NCBI RefSeq assembly: GCF_012844305.1
Contig: NZ_JABANE010000013.1
Span: 45,474 to 109,473 of the forward strand
Length of the DNA: 64,000 nt
From: Flammeovirga aprica JL-4
Lineage (GTDB): Bacteria; Bacteroidota; Bacteroidia; Cytophagales; Flammeovirgaceae
Direction of reading: 5' to 3'
The notes under the pieces were generated by a model. That model made no database searches and was not told the DNA's origin. It was given only the letters and a program-made list of their open reading frames with translations. The position numbers and the translations under genes are program-made. Positions within the stretch are counted from its first letter, which is position 1; every line of letters begins with the position of its first letter. Positions 46,124-53,992 of this stretch are shown in pieces.

Positions 46124-47209
46124 ATGACAACGGCAGTAAACTTAGTTCCCTATAAGACTCTTCTAACATTCAGTAAAAACGTTTTCTTAGCTATGGGTTG
46201 CCCTGAAAAAGATGCAGACTTAGCCGCAAATGTTTTATTATCTGCTGATTTAAGGGGAGTGGATTCTCATGGTGTTGCCCGTTTGATTGGATATGTAAGA
46301 TTGTGGGAAGCAGGTAGAATTAACCCTACGCCCAATATTAAAATAATCCATGAAACGCCAAGTACTGCCACTGTAGATGGTGACGCTGGATTAGGTTTAG
46401 TTGTAGCGCCTCAAGCAATGCAAATTGCTATTGACAAGGCTGAAAATGTGGGTACAGGTTGGGTTTCTGTCAAAAACTCCAATCACTATGGTATTGCTGG
46501 TTATCATGCAATGATGGCTTTGGAACATGACATGATTGGTATATCAATGACCAACGCCAGTCCATTGGTTGCTCCTACTTTCTCTAAAGAAAGACTATTG
46601 GGAACGAACCCTATTGCCATGGCAATCCCTGCTGGTGAGGAACCGCCTTATGTTGCAGATTTTGCTACAACTACGGCTGCCAATGGTAAATTAGAAATCC
46701 TTCAAAGAAAACAAGAAGACGCTCCTGTAGGGTGGATTCAAGACAAAGAAGGATTATCATCTACTAATGCTGGTGAATTAAAAAACGGCGGCGCTTTATT
46801 GCCATTAGGTGGAGATAGAATCAGAAGTAGTCACAAAGGATATTGCTTAGGAAGTATGGTTGATATTTTATCTTCTGTATTATCTGGAGCTGGTTACGGG
46901 CCTTGGGCGCCTCCTTTTGTAAGCTTCTTACCATTGCCTGAAGATCCTGTTGGAGAAGGATTAGGACACTTCTTCGGAGCAATGAGAGTAGATGGATTTA
47001 GACCGAAAGAAGAGTTTAAATCACATATGGACAACTGGATCAGACGTTTCAAAAATGCTGAAACTGTAGAAGGTCAGGAAAGAGTGTTGATTCCAGGTGA
47101 TCCAGAAAGAGAAATTGAACATGAAAGATTAACAGAGGGTATTCCTTTGTTGTCTCCTGTTATAAAAGACTTAGAAGAAGTTGGTAGTAAATTTAGTCTA
47201 TCAATTTAA
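46124..47209 (+). CDS. Ldh family malate/L-lactate-type dehydrogenase
   Basis: NAD(P)-dependent 2-hydroxyacid or related dehydrogenase of the AllD/ComC/YbiC fold, unrelated to classical LDH. SADLRGVDSHGVARL near residue 41 with the family's D-S-H-G, VKNSNHYGIAGYHA near 122, FSKERLLGTNPIAMAIP, DFATTTAANGKLE, and HKGYCLGSMVDILSSVLSGA. 361 residues is standard. Single gene with a promoter of exact consensus and a hairpin behind it. The physiological substrate cannot be read from sequence. Confidence 0.88.
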   Translation: MTTAVNLVPYKTLLTFSKNVFLAMGCPEKDADLAANVLLSADLRGVDSHGVARLIGYVRLWEAGRINPTPNIKIIHETPSTATVDGDAGLGLVVAPQAMQIAIDKAENVGTGWVSVKNSNHYGIAGYHAMMALEHDMIGISMTNASPLVAPTFSKERLLGTNPIAMAIPAGEEPPYVADFATTTAANGKLEILQRKQEDAPVGWIQDKEGLSSTNAGELKNGGALLPLGGDRIRSSHKGYCLGSMVDILSSVLSGAGYGPWAPPFVSFLPLPEDPVGEGLGHFFGAMRVDGFRPKEEFKSHMDNWIRRFKNAETVEGQERVLIPGDPEREIEHERLTEGIPLLSPVIKDLEEVGSKFSLSI

Positions 47210-47221
47210 CTGGAAGAAAGT

Positions 47222-47259
47222 CCTCCATCGATAATATTTTCAACTCATTTTGATGGAGG
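47222..47259. terminator. hairpin after the Ldh-family gene
   Basis: CCTCCATC and GATGGAGG, 22 bases apart, 12 bases after the stop codon. No T run follows, so efficiency is uncertain. The rest of the gap to 47474 shows no feature. Confidence 0.5.
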
Positions 47260-47474
47260 GCTAATTCCAGAATTACTAAAACAAAACCATAAGTTACTAA
47301 GACATTTACAACTTGCTAAAGTAATTATGACAACGGAAACTTGTCATAGCACTAAACTTCATTCTAGATTAAAATTAATACACTTGACAAAATAGGTGGT
47401 GTGTTGACGTAAGTTTAAAGCTTGCTTTAATATACTATCTACGATTTTATTACTATCTAAAACCAATTAAGAAA

Positions 47475-48044
47475 ATGCTTTACAAAATTAAGCTTAAAAA
47501 TGCTGATGAGCATGTGCTACTATCTAGTGCATCTTATGAGTTCATTGAAAACAACGAGTATTACAAACAACTAAACCTTTTAGAAAACTTGCGTCTTCAC
47601 GCGAGCGGTTATGTTTTCTTCCAAAAAAACTTTCCTAAGCCTAATGGAGGTTATAAGAATGTTACCATTTACTTACATAAGTTAGTGGCAGAGAAGTTTG
47701 TTCCAAAACATGAATCTGAGAGAAGATTATTTGTAAGAATTATCAATGGAAACCCTTTAGATTGCAGAGAAAAGAACCTTGGTTGGGCTACAATGGCCGA
47801 ATTGAGAAGAAATCAAAAGCATCACCACAACAAAACAGGTTACAGAGGTGTGGTAAAAGTGAGTAAGAAAACCTACCGTGCAGTGCTTTATTCTAAAGGA
47901 GAAAGATATGATCTTGGTTTGTTCCCTTCTGCAGAAAGTGCTGCTGAAGCATACAATCAAAAATCAAAAGAACTTTTCGGTAAGACGAAGAGCTTGAATA
48001 ACTTCAAGGAAGAAGAGAATCCTAATATTGTTCCTTCTGAATAA
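47475..48044 (+). CDS. HNH-like and AP2 domain DNA-binding protein
   Basis: Residues about 68-118 resemble an HNH module of homing-endonuclease type (YLHKLVAEKFV, NGNPLDCREKNLGWAT), and residues about 120-172 an AP2 three-stranded DNA-binding domain (TGYRGVVKVSKKTYRAVLY, DLGLFPSAESAAEAYNQKSK). The N-terminal 65 residues are unassigned. 189 residues. Such proteins are usually free-standing homing nucleases or their domesticated regulators; here it is a lone gene with normal base use, its own terminator and no interrupted host gene around it, so a regulator is as likely as a nuclease. Confidence 0.78.
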   Translation: MLYKIKLKNADEHVLLSSASYEFIENNEYYKQLNLLENLRLHASGYVFFQKNFPKPNGGYKNVTIYLHKLVAEKFVPKHESERRLFVRIINGNPLDCREKNLGWATMAELRRNQKHHHNKTGYRGVVKVSKKTYRAVLYSKGERYDLGLFPSAESAAEAYNQKSKELFGKTKSLNNFKEEENPNIVPSE

Positions 48045-48083
48045 ATAATATGAAGTTTTATCTGTTATGATAACTTCAAAATT

Positions 48084-48130
48084 AAGTACTCAGCTGAAAT
48101 GATTTAATGCATTTTGGCTGAGTATTTTTA
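48084..48130 (+). terminator. terminator hairpin resembling a repeat-family remnant
   Basis: TACTCAGCTGAAATG and CATTTTGGCTGAGTA enclose a short loop and run into TTTTTA. The arms AAGTACTCAGC and TTTTGGCTGAGTA are close to the ends of the AAGTACTAAGCC repeat family. Confidence 0.7.
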
Positions 48131-48201
48131 TATTTACCCCCTCTCGCCAACCAAAAGTCTCTTTTTCAATTATTTAAGAACATAAAATCAACTTATTATA
48201 G

Positions 48202-48219
48202 TGAATAAACAATCATTCA
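48202..48219. promoter_or_regulatory. FadR-like operator upstream of the amphipathic-helix gene
   Basis: TGAATAAACAATCATTCA matches 16 of 18 positions of the same operator consensus found twice before the fadL-type gene. It lies 97 bases before the start codon at 48316. Confidence 0.4.
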
Positions 48220-48315
48220 TACGTATATTTACTATAGATATGAAAAGAAAGCCCATGAATTGGTCCTTTTTTTCTTAAAAAAAATTGAATTATAGATAAT
48301 AACCTCATAAATACT

Positions 48316-49287
48316 ATGGCACAGCAAAGAAAAAAGCCCACAACCCGTAGTACTGCTAGACGCAAAACCACGGCTGGTAAAACTTCTGCTACAGAACAAA
48401 AAGCAACTGCTTCGGCAACTGAGAATGTAACACCTCCAAACACGGAAGAGAAAGTGAATGAAACCGTTCAAGAAACTGCTTCGGGTGTTGTTGAAAAAAT
48501 TACAGAAACCGTCAATGAAAGTATTTCTACTGCTACTAAAATGGTAGAAGATGCAAAGGAATCTGTAGAGGAAAAGGCAAAGGAAACAATAAATACGGGA
48601 CAAGAAAAAGTAGTTGAAGCTACTGATAAAGCGGATTCCAAAGTAGAAGATATTTTGGATAAAACAGCTCAACAGTCACATGAAGTGATCAAGGAAGCTT
48701 CTGCATTTTCAAAAACGTCTGCTACAACTGCCAATGAAAAAGCAAGTGCAGTATTGGATCAGACCGAAGATGCCGCTGGAAGATTAATCACAGAAGCAAA
48801 AAGTCTTTCTGATGCCGCAATTGATAGTATTGAGGAAACTACAAATAAAGTGTTATCCACCACAAAGGAGTTTGTGGAAAGTACTTTCGTCAATACGCAA
48901 GAGGTCGTTACTTCTTTGGTAAGCAATAGCAAAACCTTTAAGGATATGGCTTATGAAAAAGCCAATGAGACGATTGAAAGTGTCACTACGCAAGCTGATA
49001 GCATTGTGGATGAATCACATCGTTTTATCAAAGATACTTCTTCTAAGGTATTCAGCACTTCTAAAGATCTAGTCACGGAACCTGTAGACACAATTTCCTC
49101 TACTGCTAACAACGCAAAGGATGCTACTTCAGGTGTATTTACAGAAGTTTCTGATAAAATCATCAGAATGTCACCTGTTGAATTGCCAAGAATGAATGAT
49201 GTAAATGAGGCAAGTCAGACAGTCAGAAAGTTTATTACTAACGGTACTGCAGCCGTTATATACCCTGTAGTTCGTTTATTAAAATAA
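48316..49287 (+). CDS. long amphipathic-helix protein, phasin- or LEA-like
   Basis: No signal peptide and no membrane helix. Residues 1-30 are basic (QQRKKPTTRSTARRKTTAGK), then about 270 residues of Thr/Ser/Ala/Glu/Lys-rich sequence with a repeated helical pattern in which small hydrophobic residues recur every 3-4 positions (NETVQETASGVVEKITETVN; ATDKADSKVEDILDKTAQQS). The last 40 residues differ (MSPVELPRMNDVNEASQTVR). This resembles apolipoprotein/LEA group 3 proteins and phasins that coat lipid or polymer granules. 323 residues. I cannot place it in a family; a FadR-like operator upstream hints at a lipid link. Confidence 0.6.
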   Translation: MAQQRKKPTTRSTARRKTTAGKTSATEQKATASATENVTPPNTEEKVNETVQETASGVVEKITETVNESISTATKMVEDAKESVEEKAKETINTGQEKVVEATDKADSKVEDILDKTAQQSHEVIKEASAFSKTSATTANEKASAVLDQTEDAAGRLITEAKSLSDAAIDSIEETTNKVLSTTKEFVESTFVNTQEVVTSLVSNSKTFKDMAYEKANETIESVTTQADSIVDESHRFIKDTSSKVFSTSKDLVTEPVDTISSTANNAKDATSGVFTEVSDKIIRMSPVELPRMNDVNEASQTVRKFITNGTAAVIYPVVRLLK

Positions 49288-49292
49288 TAAAA

Positions 49293-49452
49293 AGCTGTTG
49301 CACAATTAAAATCGGAAGTTTTGGATTTTATTTTTCAGCCTACTCTGCATTAGAATATCATCACGTAGCTTCAGCTATGCTCTTCTATTCTGCCTTGATT
49401 AGACTAAAAAAATAATTATCCAAATTATCCCAATTTTAATAGTGCAACAGCT
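49293..49452. mobile_element. 160-bp palindromic element (MITE-like)
   Basis: Terminal inverted repeats AGCTGTTGCACAATTAAAAT and, at the right end reversed, AGCTGTTGCACTATTAAAAT (19 of 20 equal). The similarity continues inward through TTTGGAT, TTATTTTT and ends in a central GTAGC-TTCA-GCTA turn, so the full unit folds on itself. No open frame. It lies directly after the stop of the amphipathic-helix gene. A different family from the AAGTACTA repeats. Confidence 0.65.
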
Positions 49453-49469
49453 TAACTGAACAACAAACA

Positions 49470-49510
49470 CCCCGAAAATATCCTCTATGGGTTATTTTTC
49501 GGGGATTTTT
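49470..49510 (+). terminator. terminator after the amphipathic-helix gene
   Basis: CCCCGAAAATA and TATTTTTCGGGG with loop, followed by ATTTTT. Confidence 0.85.
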
Positions 49511-49523
49511 AATGTCTAAAAAA

Positions 49524-49597
49524 AAGGAGCATTCTTAAAACACTGCATTATTTATGGGTAAAGAATCATATAATGCAATACCTAAGAAACACTCCTT
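49524..49597 (-). terminator. long hairpin terminating the SDR operon
   Basis: Minus strand AAGGAGTGTTTCTTAGGTAT through a loop to the matching ATTCTTAAAA/GCTCCTT side, then eight T. About 25 bp of the 74-bp unit pair on each side with a few mismatches (inner TGCATTAT/ATAATGCA). It is unusually long for a terminator and could be a converted palindromic element. Confidence 0.65.
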
Positions 49598-49623
49598 CAA
49601 ACTATTCAGAAAAAGGCCTCTAG

Positions 49624-50340
49624 CTAGGGATTTGTAGACCATAGTGCTGCACTTTTCAGTAAGGCCCTTCTTGGTAGTTTTAACGCTGATGAAATCAATT
49701 CTGCAAAATCTTCCGGCTGTAATACTCGCTCTTCCGAACCCTCACTTGCAATGCCCAATTCTCTGGTCATATCCGTCTCAATGGTACTTGGAGTAAGTGT
49801 AATCACTCTAATATTATTTTTTCTTACTTCTTTCATTAAAGATTCAGATAAACCGATGACCGCAAATTTAGATGCTGAATAGGCTGAAATATTGGCATTG
49901 CCGTTTAAGCCCGCTGTTGAGGAAACGTTGAAAATATCGCCTTCATTTTTTTCTATTAAATAAGGAAGCACCTCTTTAGTGACATAGTATAAACCCATCA
50001 CATTGGTCTGAATGATCTGTGACCACTCTGCTACTTCCATCTCATTAAAAGCTCCAATACCTGCAATTCCTGCATTATTTACCAAGATATCTACCGTACC
50101 CAATGCTTCGATGAGTTTTTTGATATTGGTTTTCACCTCCTCATAAATCGAAACATCAAAAACAGCGTAATATGCTTTCACACCCAATGCTTCTAACTCC
50201 TTTACAGTTTCTTTTAATACCGCTTCATTACGGCCTGTGATCGCCACATCTATTCCTTCTTTGGCAAATGCAATTGCGGTCGCTTTTCCTAATCCTCTTC
50301 CACCGCCAGTGATAATTGCTTTCTTATTTTTCCAACTCAT
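49624..50340 (-). CDS. short-chain dehydrogenase, 3-ketoacyl-ACP-reductase (FabG)-like
   Basis: Classical SDR: cofactor loop ITGGGRGLGKATAIA at residues about 9-23, NNAGIAG near 88, catalytic Ser in VSSTAGLNG and Y-x3-K in SAYSASKFAVIG near 150. ITGR after strand 2 favours NADP. 238 residues. Last gene of a minus-strand series LysR, Crp, GlcG, propeller-Dabb, SDR; it overlaps the propeller gene by 17 bases, so they are coupled. The substrate is unknown, and FabG likeness is only general. Confidence 0.85.
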   Translation of the reverse strand: MSWKNKKAIITGGGRGLGKATAIAFAKEGIDVAITGRNEAVLKETVKELEALGVKAYYAVFDVSIYEEVKTNIKKLIEALGTVDILVNNAGIAGIGAFNEMEVAEWSQIIQTNVMGLYYVTKEVLPYLIEKNEGDIFNVSSTAGLNGNANISAYSASKFAVIGLSESLMKEVRKNNIRVITLTPSTIETDMTRELGIASEGSEERVLQPEDFAELISSALKLPRRALLKSAALWSTNP

Positions 50341-51859
50341 TTTCTTGTCTATCTATCCAATAATCAATAACAAATATATCTCCTATGATAGGCCCTACGA
50401 TTTTCACCAGATCCAAATGTGCTTTATGGAAAAGGTAAATTTCTCTTGCCGACTCATCATTAAAAATCAATGTAAAACAGTGCGTAAAGCCTTTACTCAT
50501 TCCTTCCGTACTATCGTTCAATCCCCATTCAAGGTGAGCAATTTCAGGGATGTGTGTTTTTAGATCTTCAAATGTCTTCAACACAACATCAATCTGCTCT
50601 TGAGTCGCTTCTTCTTTGAATTTGATACTTACAATGTGCTTCAGCTTTTTGTTTTCTCTCTTGACGTTTGGCTTGACTTTATAGGTTACAACCTTTCCCA
50701 AATCAAATCGGAAAGAGCCTGCTATCAATAATTGCTCGTTCTCAATTTCATGAGCTCTTAAGCCATAATAAATTGAAAAGCCTGTTTCTAAATAGTTGAT
50801 GGGTTTTAAAATGCCTTCTTTATCCAATTGACAAAGTTGAATACTTTCATCATCCCTTGTTCCTATGGCTAAAATTGCTTCTTCGTTATGGACTGAAACC
50901 ACCTCTATCCTCGTCTGTCCTTGTAGCTTTGTTCCATCGGTATCTTTTAATACATAATGAGGAACCAAAGCTCCTTTTTTATCAATTTTGAATACCGTTA
51001 CCCCATCACCGTGATACACAAAATCAGTATTCTTTATAAAACCTTTTCGCTTATAATATTTATGATGTCGATGTCCGGCAATCACATAATGATTTCCACC
51101 CAACTCTACGCCTGTTACAGGATAAGTACCTGTTAAATAGCGGTCTGTTTCATTATCACTGATATTATTGATATTCTTAAACGTTCCGTTTTCATACACC
51201 CTAAAACTGCTGATACCATTATCTTGAAAACCTCCCGTATACAAATACGTTTTTCCACTAATTTGATGCGTAAACATGCCTATGATTCCATCTGTATGAA
51301 TCTTATCATCATCTTTCATAGACTGAACATGCGTGAGTTTTCCATCATTCTGAATTTTGAAACAGCTCAAACCTGGCGTTTCTTCCAAGCCACCCACAAA
51401 CAGATAAGAAGACTTCTTCATATGAACCACCTGCAATGTGATGGCAACCCCAATAAACGTTTCCTCTGTATCTTCAGTGATGGCCACTCTTTCGATAGAC
51501 CCGTTATCTAAAATCTTAAAAGTTTCTACGGCATCTCCGTATTTGTTGGCGACAAAAAGAAAATCTGTCCCTCCAATATTATCAGCCACCATTCCCCTTG
51601 CAGGGCCCTTTTGTTTGTACAATTCATGGTTGCTGACTGCCGTTAATTGTCCATTTTTATTTAATTCAAAGACATCAATATTTCCAAAACCACCCACATA
51701 CACAAAGTCCTTTCCTCCCTTTTTATAAGAAGTCACAGTGACTGTATTTTTTGCGGTAATTTTTTTGAAGTCCTGCCTTTCTAGCATCAAACTGTCTTCT
51801 TGAGCATGAAGTGTCTGAAATAGTAAAGCAATGAAAAAGAAGTTGATAAAAAATTTCAT
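50324..51859 (-). CDS. secreted seven-bladed lactonase-like propeller fused to a Dabb domain
   Basis: Signal peptide in residues 1-19 (FFIALLFQTLHAQ). Residues about 40-405 hold seven similar blades (FVYVGGFGNIDVFELNKNGQ, FLFVANKYGDAVETFKILDNG, YLFVGGLEETPGLSCFKIQN, YLYTGGFQDNGISSFRVYEN and three more), the pattern of YkgB/Lactonase family propellers. After a basic linker (NVKRENKKLK) residues about 410-507 form a stress-responsive A/B barrel (KHIVSIKFKEEATQEQID... GFTHCFTLIFND). Dabb proteins are normally free, small and cytosolic; an exported fusion is unusual. 511 residues. Follows glcG by 21 bases. Confidence 0.78.
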   Translation of the reverse strand: MKFFINFFFIALLFQTLHAQEDSLMLERQDFKKITAKNTVTVTSYKKGGKDFVYVGGFGNIDVFELNKNGQLTAVSNHELYKQKGPARGMVADNIGGTDFLFVANKYGDAVETFKILDNGSIERVAITEDTEETFIGVAITLQVVHMKKSSYLFVGGLEETPGLSCFKIQNDGKLTHVQSMKDDDKIHTDGIIGMFTHQISGKTYLYTGGFQDNGISSFRVYENGTFKNINNISDNETDRYLTGTYPVTGVELGGNHYVIAGHRHHKYYKRKGFIKNTDFVYHGDGVTVFKIDKKGALVPHYVLKDTDGTKLQGQTRIEVVSVHNEEAILAIGTRDDESIQLCQLDKEGILKPINYLETGFSIYYGLRAHEIENEQLLIAGSFRFDLGKVVTYKVKPNVKRENKKLKHIVSIKFKEEATQEQIDVVLKTFEDLKTHIPEIAHLEWGLNDSTEGMSKGFTHCFTLIFNDESAREIYLFHKAHLDLVKIVGPIIGDIFVIDYWIDRQENELEK

Positions 51860-51880
51860 CTGTATAGTTTTTAAAGTTTG

Positions 51881-52354
51881 TTATTGCAGTATTGAACTTG
51901 CACCTGCAGTGGCTATCGCTCTATCCTGTTCAATTGTTCCCCCACTTACTCCAATAGCTCCAATAATTACATTCTCTTTATTTCTGATTGGAATTCCTCC
52001 CGGAAAAGTAATCAAGCCATTATTAGAATGTTCTATATTATAAATGATACCGCCAGGCTGTGTCATTTCTCCCAGTTCTCCGGTATCAATATTAAAATAC
52101 CTTGCGGTTTTGGCTTTTTTGATGGCTACATCAATACTACCCAAATAAGACTCATCCATTCGGATAAATGCTTTCAAATTGGCTCCAGCATCTGTTACTG
52201 CTATGTTGACCAAAACGTTGGATTCCTCTGCTTTTTGTTTCGCAGTTAAAAGAATTCGAAGTGCTTCTTCGTCTGTAATATCATATGCATTTTGAGCATA
52301 AATGAAGTTTGAGCTGAAAAGAGTGATAGTTATAAAAAAGAGTAGCTTGTTCAT
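51881..52354 (-). CDS. secreted GlcG/HbpS (DUF336) family protein
   Basis: Signal peptide of about 20 residues (FFITITLFSSNFIYAQ), then the GlcG fold: NVLVNIAVTDAGANLKAFIR, YLGSIDVAIKKAKTARYF, the glycine-rich FPGGIPIRNKENVIIGAIGV and SGGTIEQDRAIATAGA. Family members include the haem-binding sensor HbpS of Streptomyces and accessory proteins of glycolate or propanediol pathways. 157 residues. Sits 21 bases before the propeller-Dabb gene and behind a perfect FNR/CRP-like palindrome. Confidence 0.9.
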   Translation of the reverse strand: MNKLLFFITITLFSSNFIYAQNAYDITDEEALRILLTAKQKAEESNVLVNIAVTDAGANLKAFIRMDESYLGSIDVAIKKAKTARYFNIDTGELGEMTQPGGIIYNIEHSNNGLITFPGGIPIRNKENVIIGAIGVSGGTIEQDRAIATAGASSILQ

Positions 52355-52414
52355 TTTAAAAAAACATTATTATTAATTCTGCTGTAAAATTCATAAACAG
52401 TTTTCAGAAAAAAA

Positions 52415-52428
52415 TTGAACTAGTTCAA
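52415..52428. promoter_or_regulatory. perfect FNR/CRP-like palindrome before glcG
   Basis: TTGAACTAGTTCAA is a perfect 14-bp palindrome of the form TTGA-N6-TCAA, like the FNR/CRP half-site pair. It lies 61 bases before the glcG start and 14 bases after the stop of the Crp/Fnr-type gene. Confidence 0.55.
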
Positions 52429-52441
52429 CTCTTCAAGAAAA

Positions 52442-53008
52442 TTACCGCTTTTTGATCTTACTTAAAAATTCGTGGGTTATTCCCAGGTAACTTGCCATCT
52501 GTTTGTCTTTTATTTTAGAAGCAATAGAAGGGTAAGTGGTTATAAAATTCTGATAACGCTCTTTTGCTGTTTCACAGTGATTTCTAATTAATCTTCGTTG
52601 CCAGGCCACCAATGCTTTTTGAGACATTATTCTGAAAAGTTTCTCCACGATAGGCAACTTTTCATACAGCATTAATTTATCCATTCTATTGATCATCAAA
52701 ACTTCACTGTCTTCCAAAGCTTGCATATTCAAGCTTGATGGGTTTTGATGCATAAAACTATCATTGTCCATCAGCCACCAATCTCTAGCAGCAAAATAAA
52801 GTGTGTTGTCATTTCCTTTTTGATCAAATGTAAAGATTCTGAAGCACCCGCTTACAACAAACCCTTCAAACCGACAAACATCACCTTGCTTCAAAAGATA
52901 TTCTTTTTTCTTAAAAGTTTTCAGTTGAAAATACTTGCCAAATTCCTGTAATTCTTCTTCAGAAAATGTGACGTGGTTACTAATATTTTGCTTTAAAAGT
53001 TCGTTCAT
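52442..53008 (-). CDS. Crp/Fnr family transcriptional regulator
   Basis: Residues about 10-125 form a cyclic-nucleotide-binding-type beta barrel (LKTFKKKEYLLKQGDVCRFE, FVVSGCFRIFTFDQKGNDNT, RDWWLMDNDSFM), then a long dimer helix, and a short C-terminal helix-turn-helix (QMASYLGITHEFLSKIKKR). 188 residues. No Fe-S cysteine set, so not an oxygen-sensing FNR. Follows the LysR gene by 19 bases and precedes glcG by 87 bases with a fitting palindrome between. Confidence 0.92.
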   Translation of the reverse strand: MNELLKQNISNHVTFSEEELQEFGKYFQLKTFKKKEYLLKQGDVCRFEGFVVSGCFRIFTFDQKGNDNTLYFAARDWWLMDNDSFMHQNPSSLNMQALEDSEVLMINRMDKLMLYEKLPIVEKLFRIMSQKALVAWQRRLIRNHCETAKERYQNFITTYPSIASKIKDKQMASYLGITHEFLSKIKKR

Positions 53009-53027
53009 TATTGTCTGTTTATTTAGA

Positions 53028-53873
53028 TCAATCCATCAAAAGTTCATTTGAAGAGAATAATTTAATGATGTCAGCAACAGCAGGATTTCTTAAACTGTCT
53101 TTGGGGTAAGATAATCCCACTTCTCTATATGAAATTGGTCCTTTATATTTTTTAATTTGAAAACCATCCCATTCCCTTACAAATGATTCAGGCAAGAAAG
53201 TAATGCCTAGTCCTGCAATTAATAAAGTAAGAACATCATTCTTTGTGGCACAATTGGCTATTGTTTTCCATTTTCCACCTAAATCATTCAAAATAGATAA
53301 ACTTTGCTGATGTGCTTCGCAAGGTGGACAGTGAATAAAAGGTTCCCCTTCTAAATCTGTAATTTCGATTTCATCTTTTTCACATAAAGGATGATCATTT
53401 GGAATGCACAAAACATAATCTTCTTTCCATAAAGGTAAAAACAGGTGTTCCTCAAATTTCCACTCTCTCACCAATAGATTCAGTTCACAATCCCTGCCTA
53501 TCGTTCTTATATCCCATTCTATATTATTTACCTCTTGATTAATCGAAAGGTAGAATTTCTTTTTCAAAGACTGAGGCAAACTATCTGCTACTCCAAGTAT
53601 GACTTTCTGCTTGAAATCTTTATTTTTAAATAAATCCGGAATCTCATTCAATTCCCCTAAAATCCTTTTCGCAATGGGGTACAACTGATGTCCTTCCTCT
53701 TTGATCGTCACCCCTTTTTTATGCCTGATAAATAAATCTTTTCCCAATAATTCTTCTATTGATTTTATACCATTAGAGATATTGGGCTGTGACACAAAGC
53801 ATTTTTCAGCTGCTCTTGAAATGTTTTTCTCTTCATAAACCGCTACAAAAAAACGCAGTAATCTCTCATCCAT
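53028..53873 (-). CDS. LysR family transcriptional regulator
   Basis: Winged HTH at residues 1-60 (LLRFFVAVYEEKNISRAAEK, FVSQPNISNGIKSIEELLGK), then an effector domain with two alpha/beta lobes (VILGVADSLPQSLKKKF; IPNDHPLCEKDEIEITDLEG; LLIAGLGITFLPESFV). C185-P-P-C-like CPPCEA in the effector domain and C224-type NCATKN are near an expected redox or ligand site, but function as redox switch is a guess. 281 residues. Divergent from the SDR at 53993, the standard layout for its target. Confidence 0.93.
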   Translation of the reverse strand: MDERLLRFFVAVYEEKNISRAAEKCFVSQPNISNGIKSIEELLGKDLFIRHKKGVTIKEEGHQLYPIAKRILGELNEIPDLFKNKDFKQKVILGVADSLPQSLKKKFYLSINQEVNNIEWDIRTIGRDCELNLLVREWKFEEHLFLPLWKEDYVLCIPNDHPLCEKDEIEITDLEGEPFIHCPPCEAHQQSLSILNDLGGKWKTIANCATKNDVLTLLIAGLGITFLPESFVREWDGFQIKKYKGPISYREVGLSYPKDSLRNPAVADIIKLFSSNELLMD

Positions 53874-53896
53874 AATAAATAATTATAATAACGATA

Positions 53897-53904
53897 CAAA
53901 AATA
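53897..53904 (-). promoter_or_regulatory. probable promoter box of the LysR gene
   Basis: Minus strand TATTTTTG fits TAnnTTTG, 24 bases before the start codon; the upstream box is not clear. The 119-base gap must also carry the promoter of the divergent SDR. Confidence 0.35.
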
Positions 53905-53992
53905 GTATTTTGATGATAAATGAAGAATAAACACCTTTGTATCAACAGTTAATAAAGACATTTAATCATAAATAAATCTAATACTTCTCATT

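Noticed and set aside
48232..48672. 146-codon minus-strand frame rich in Cys, Phe and Ser over the amphipathic-helix gene
   Set aside because: Antisense of a low-complexity gene; the strange composition is explained by the complementary codons of Glu, Lys and Thr.
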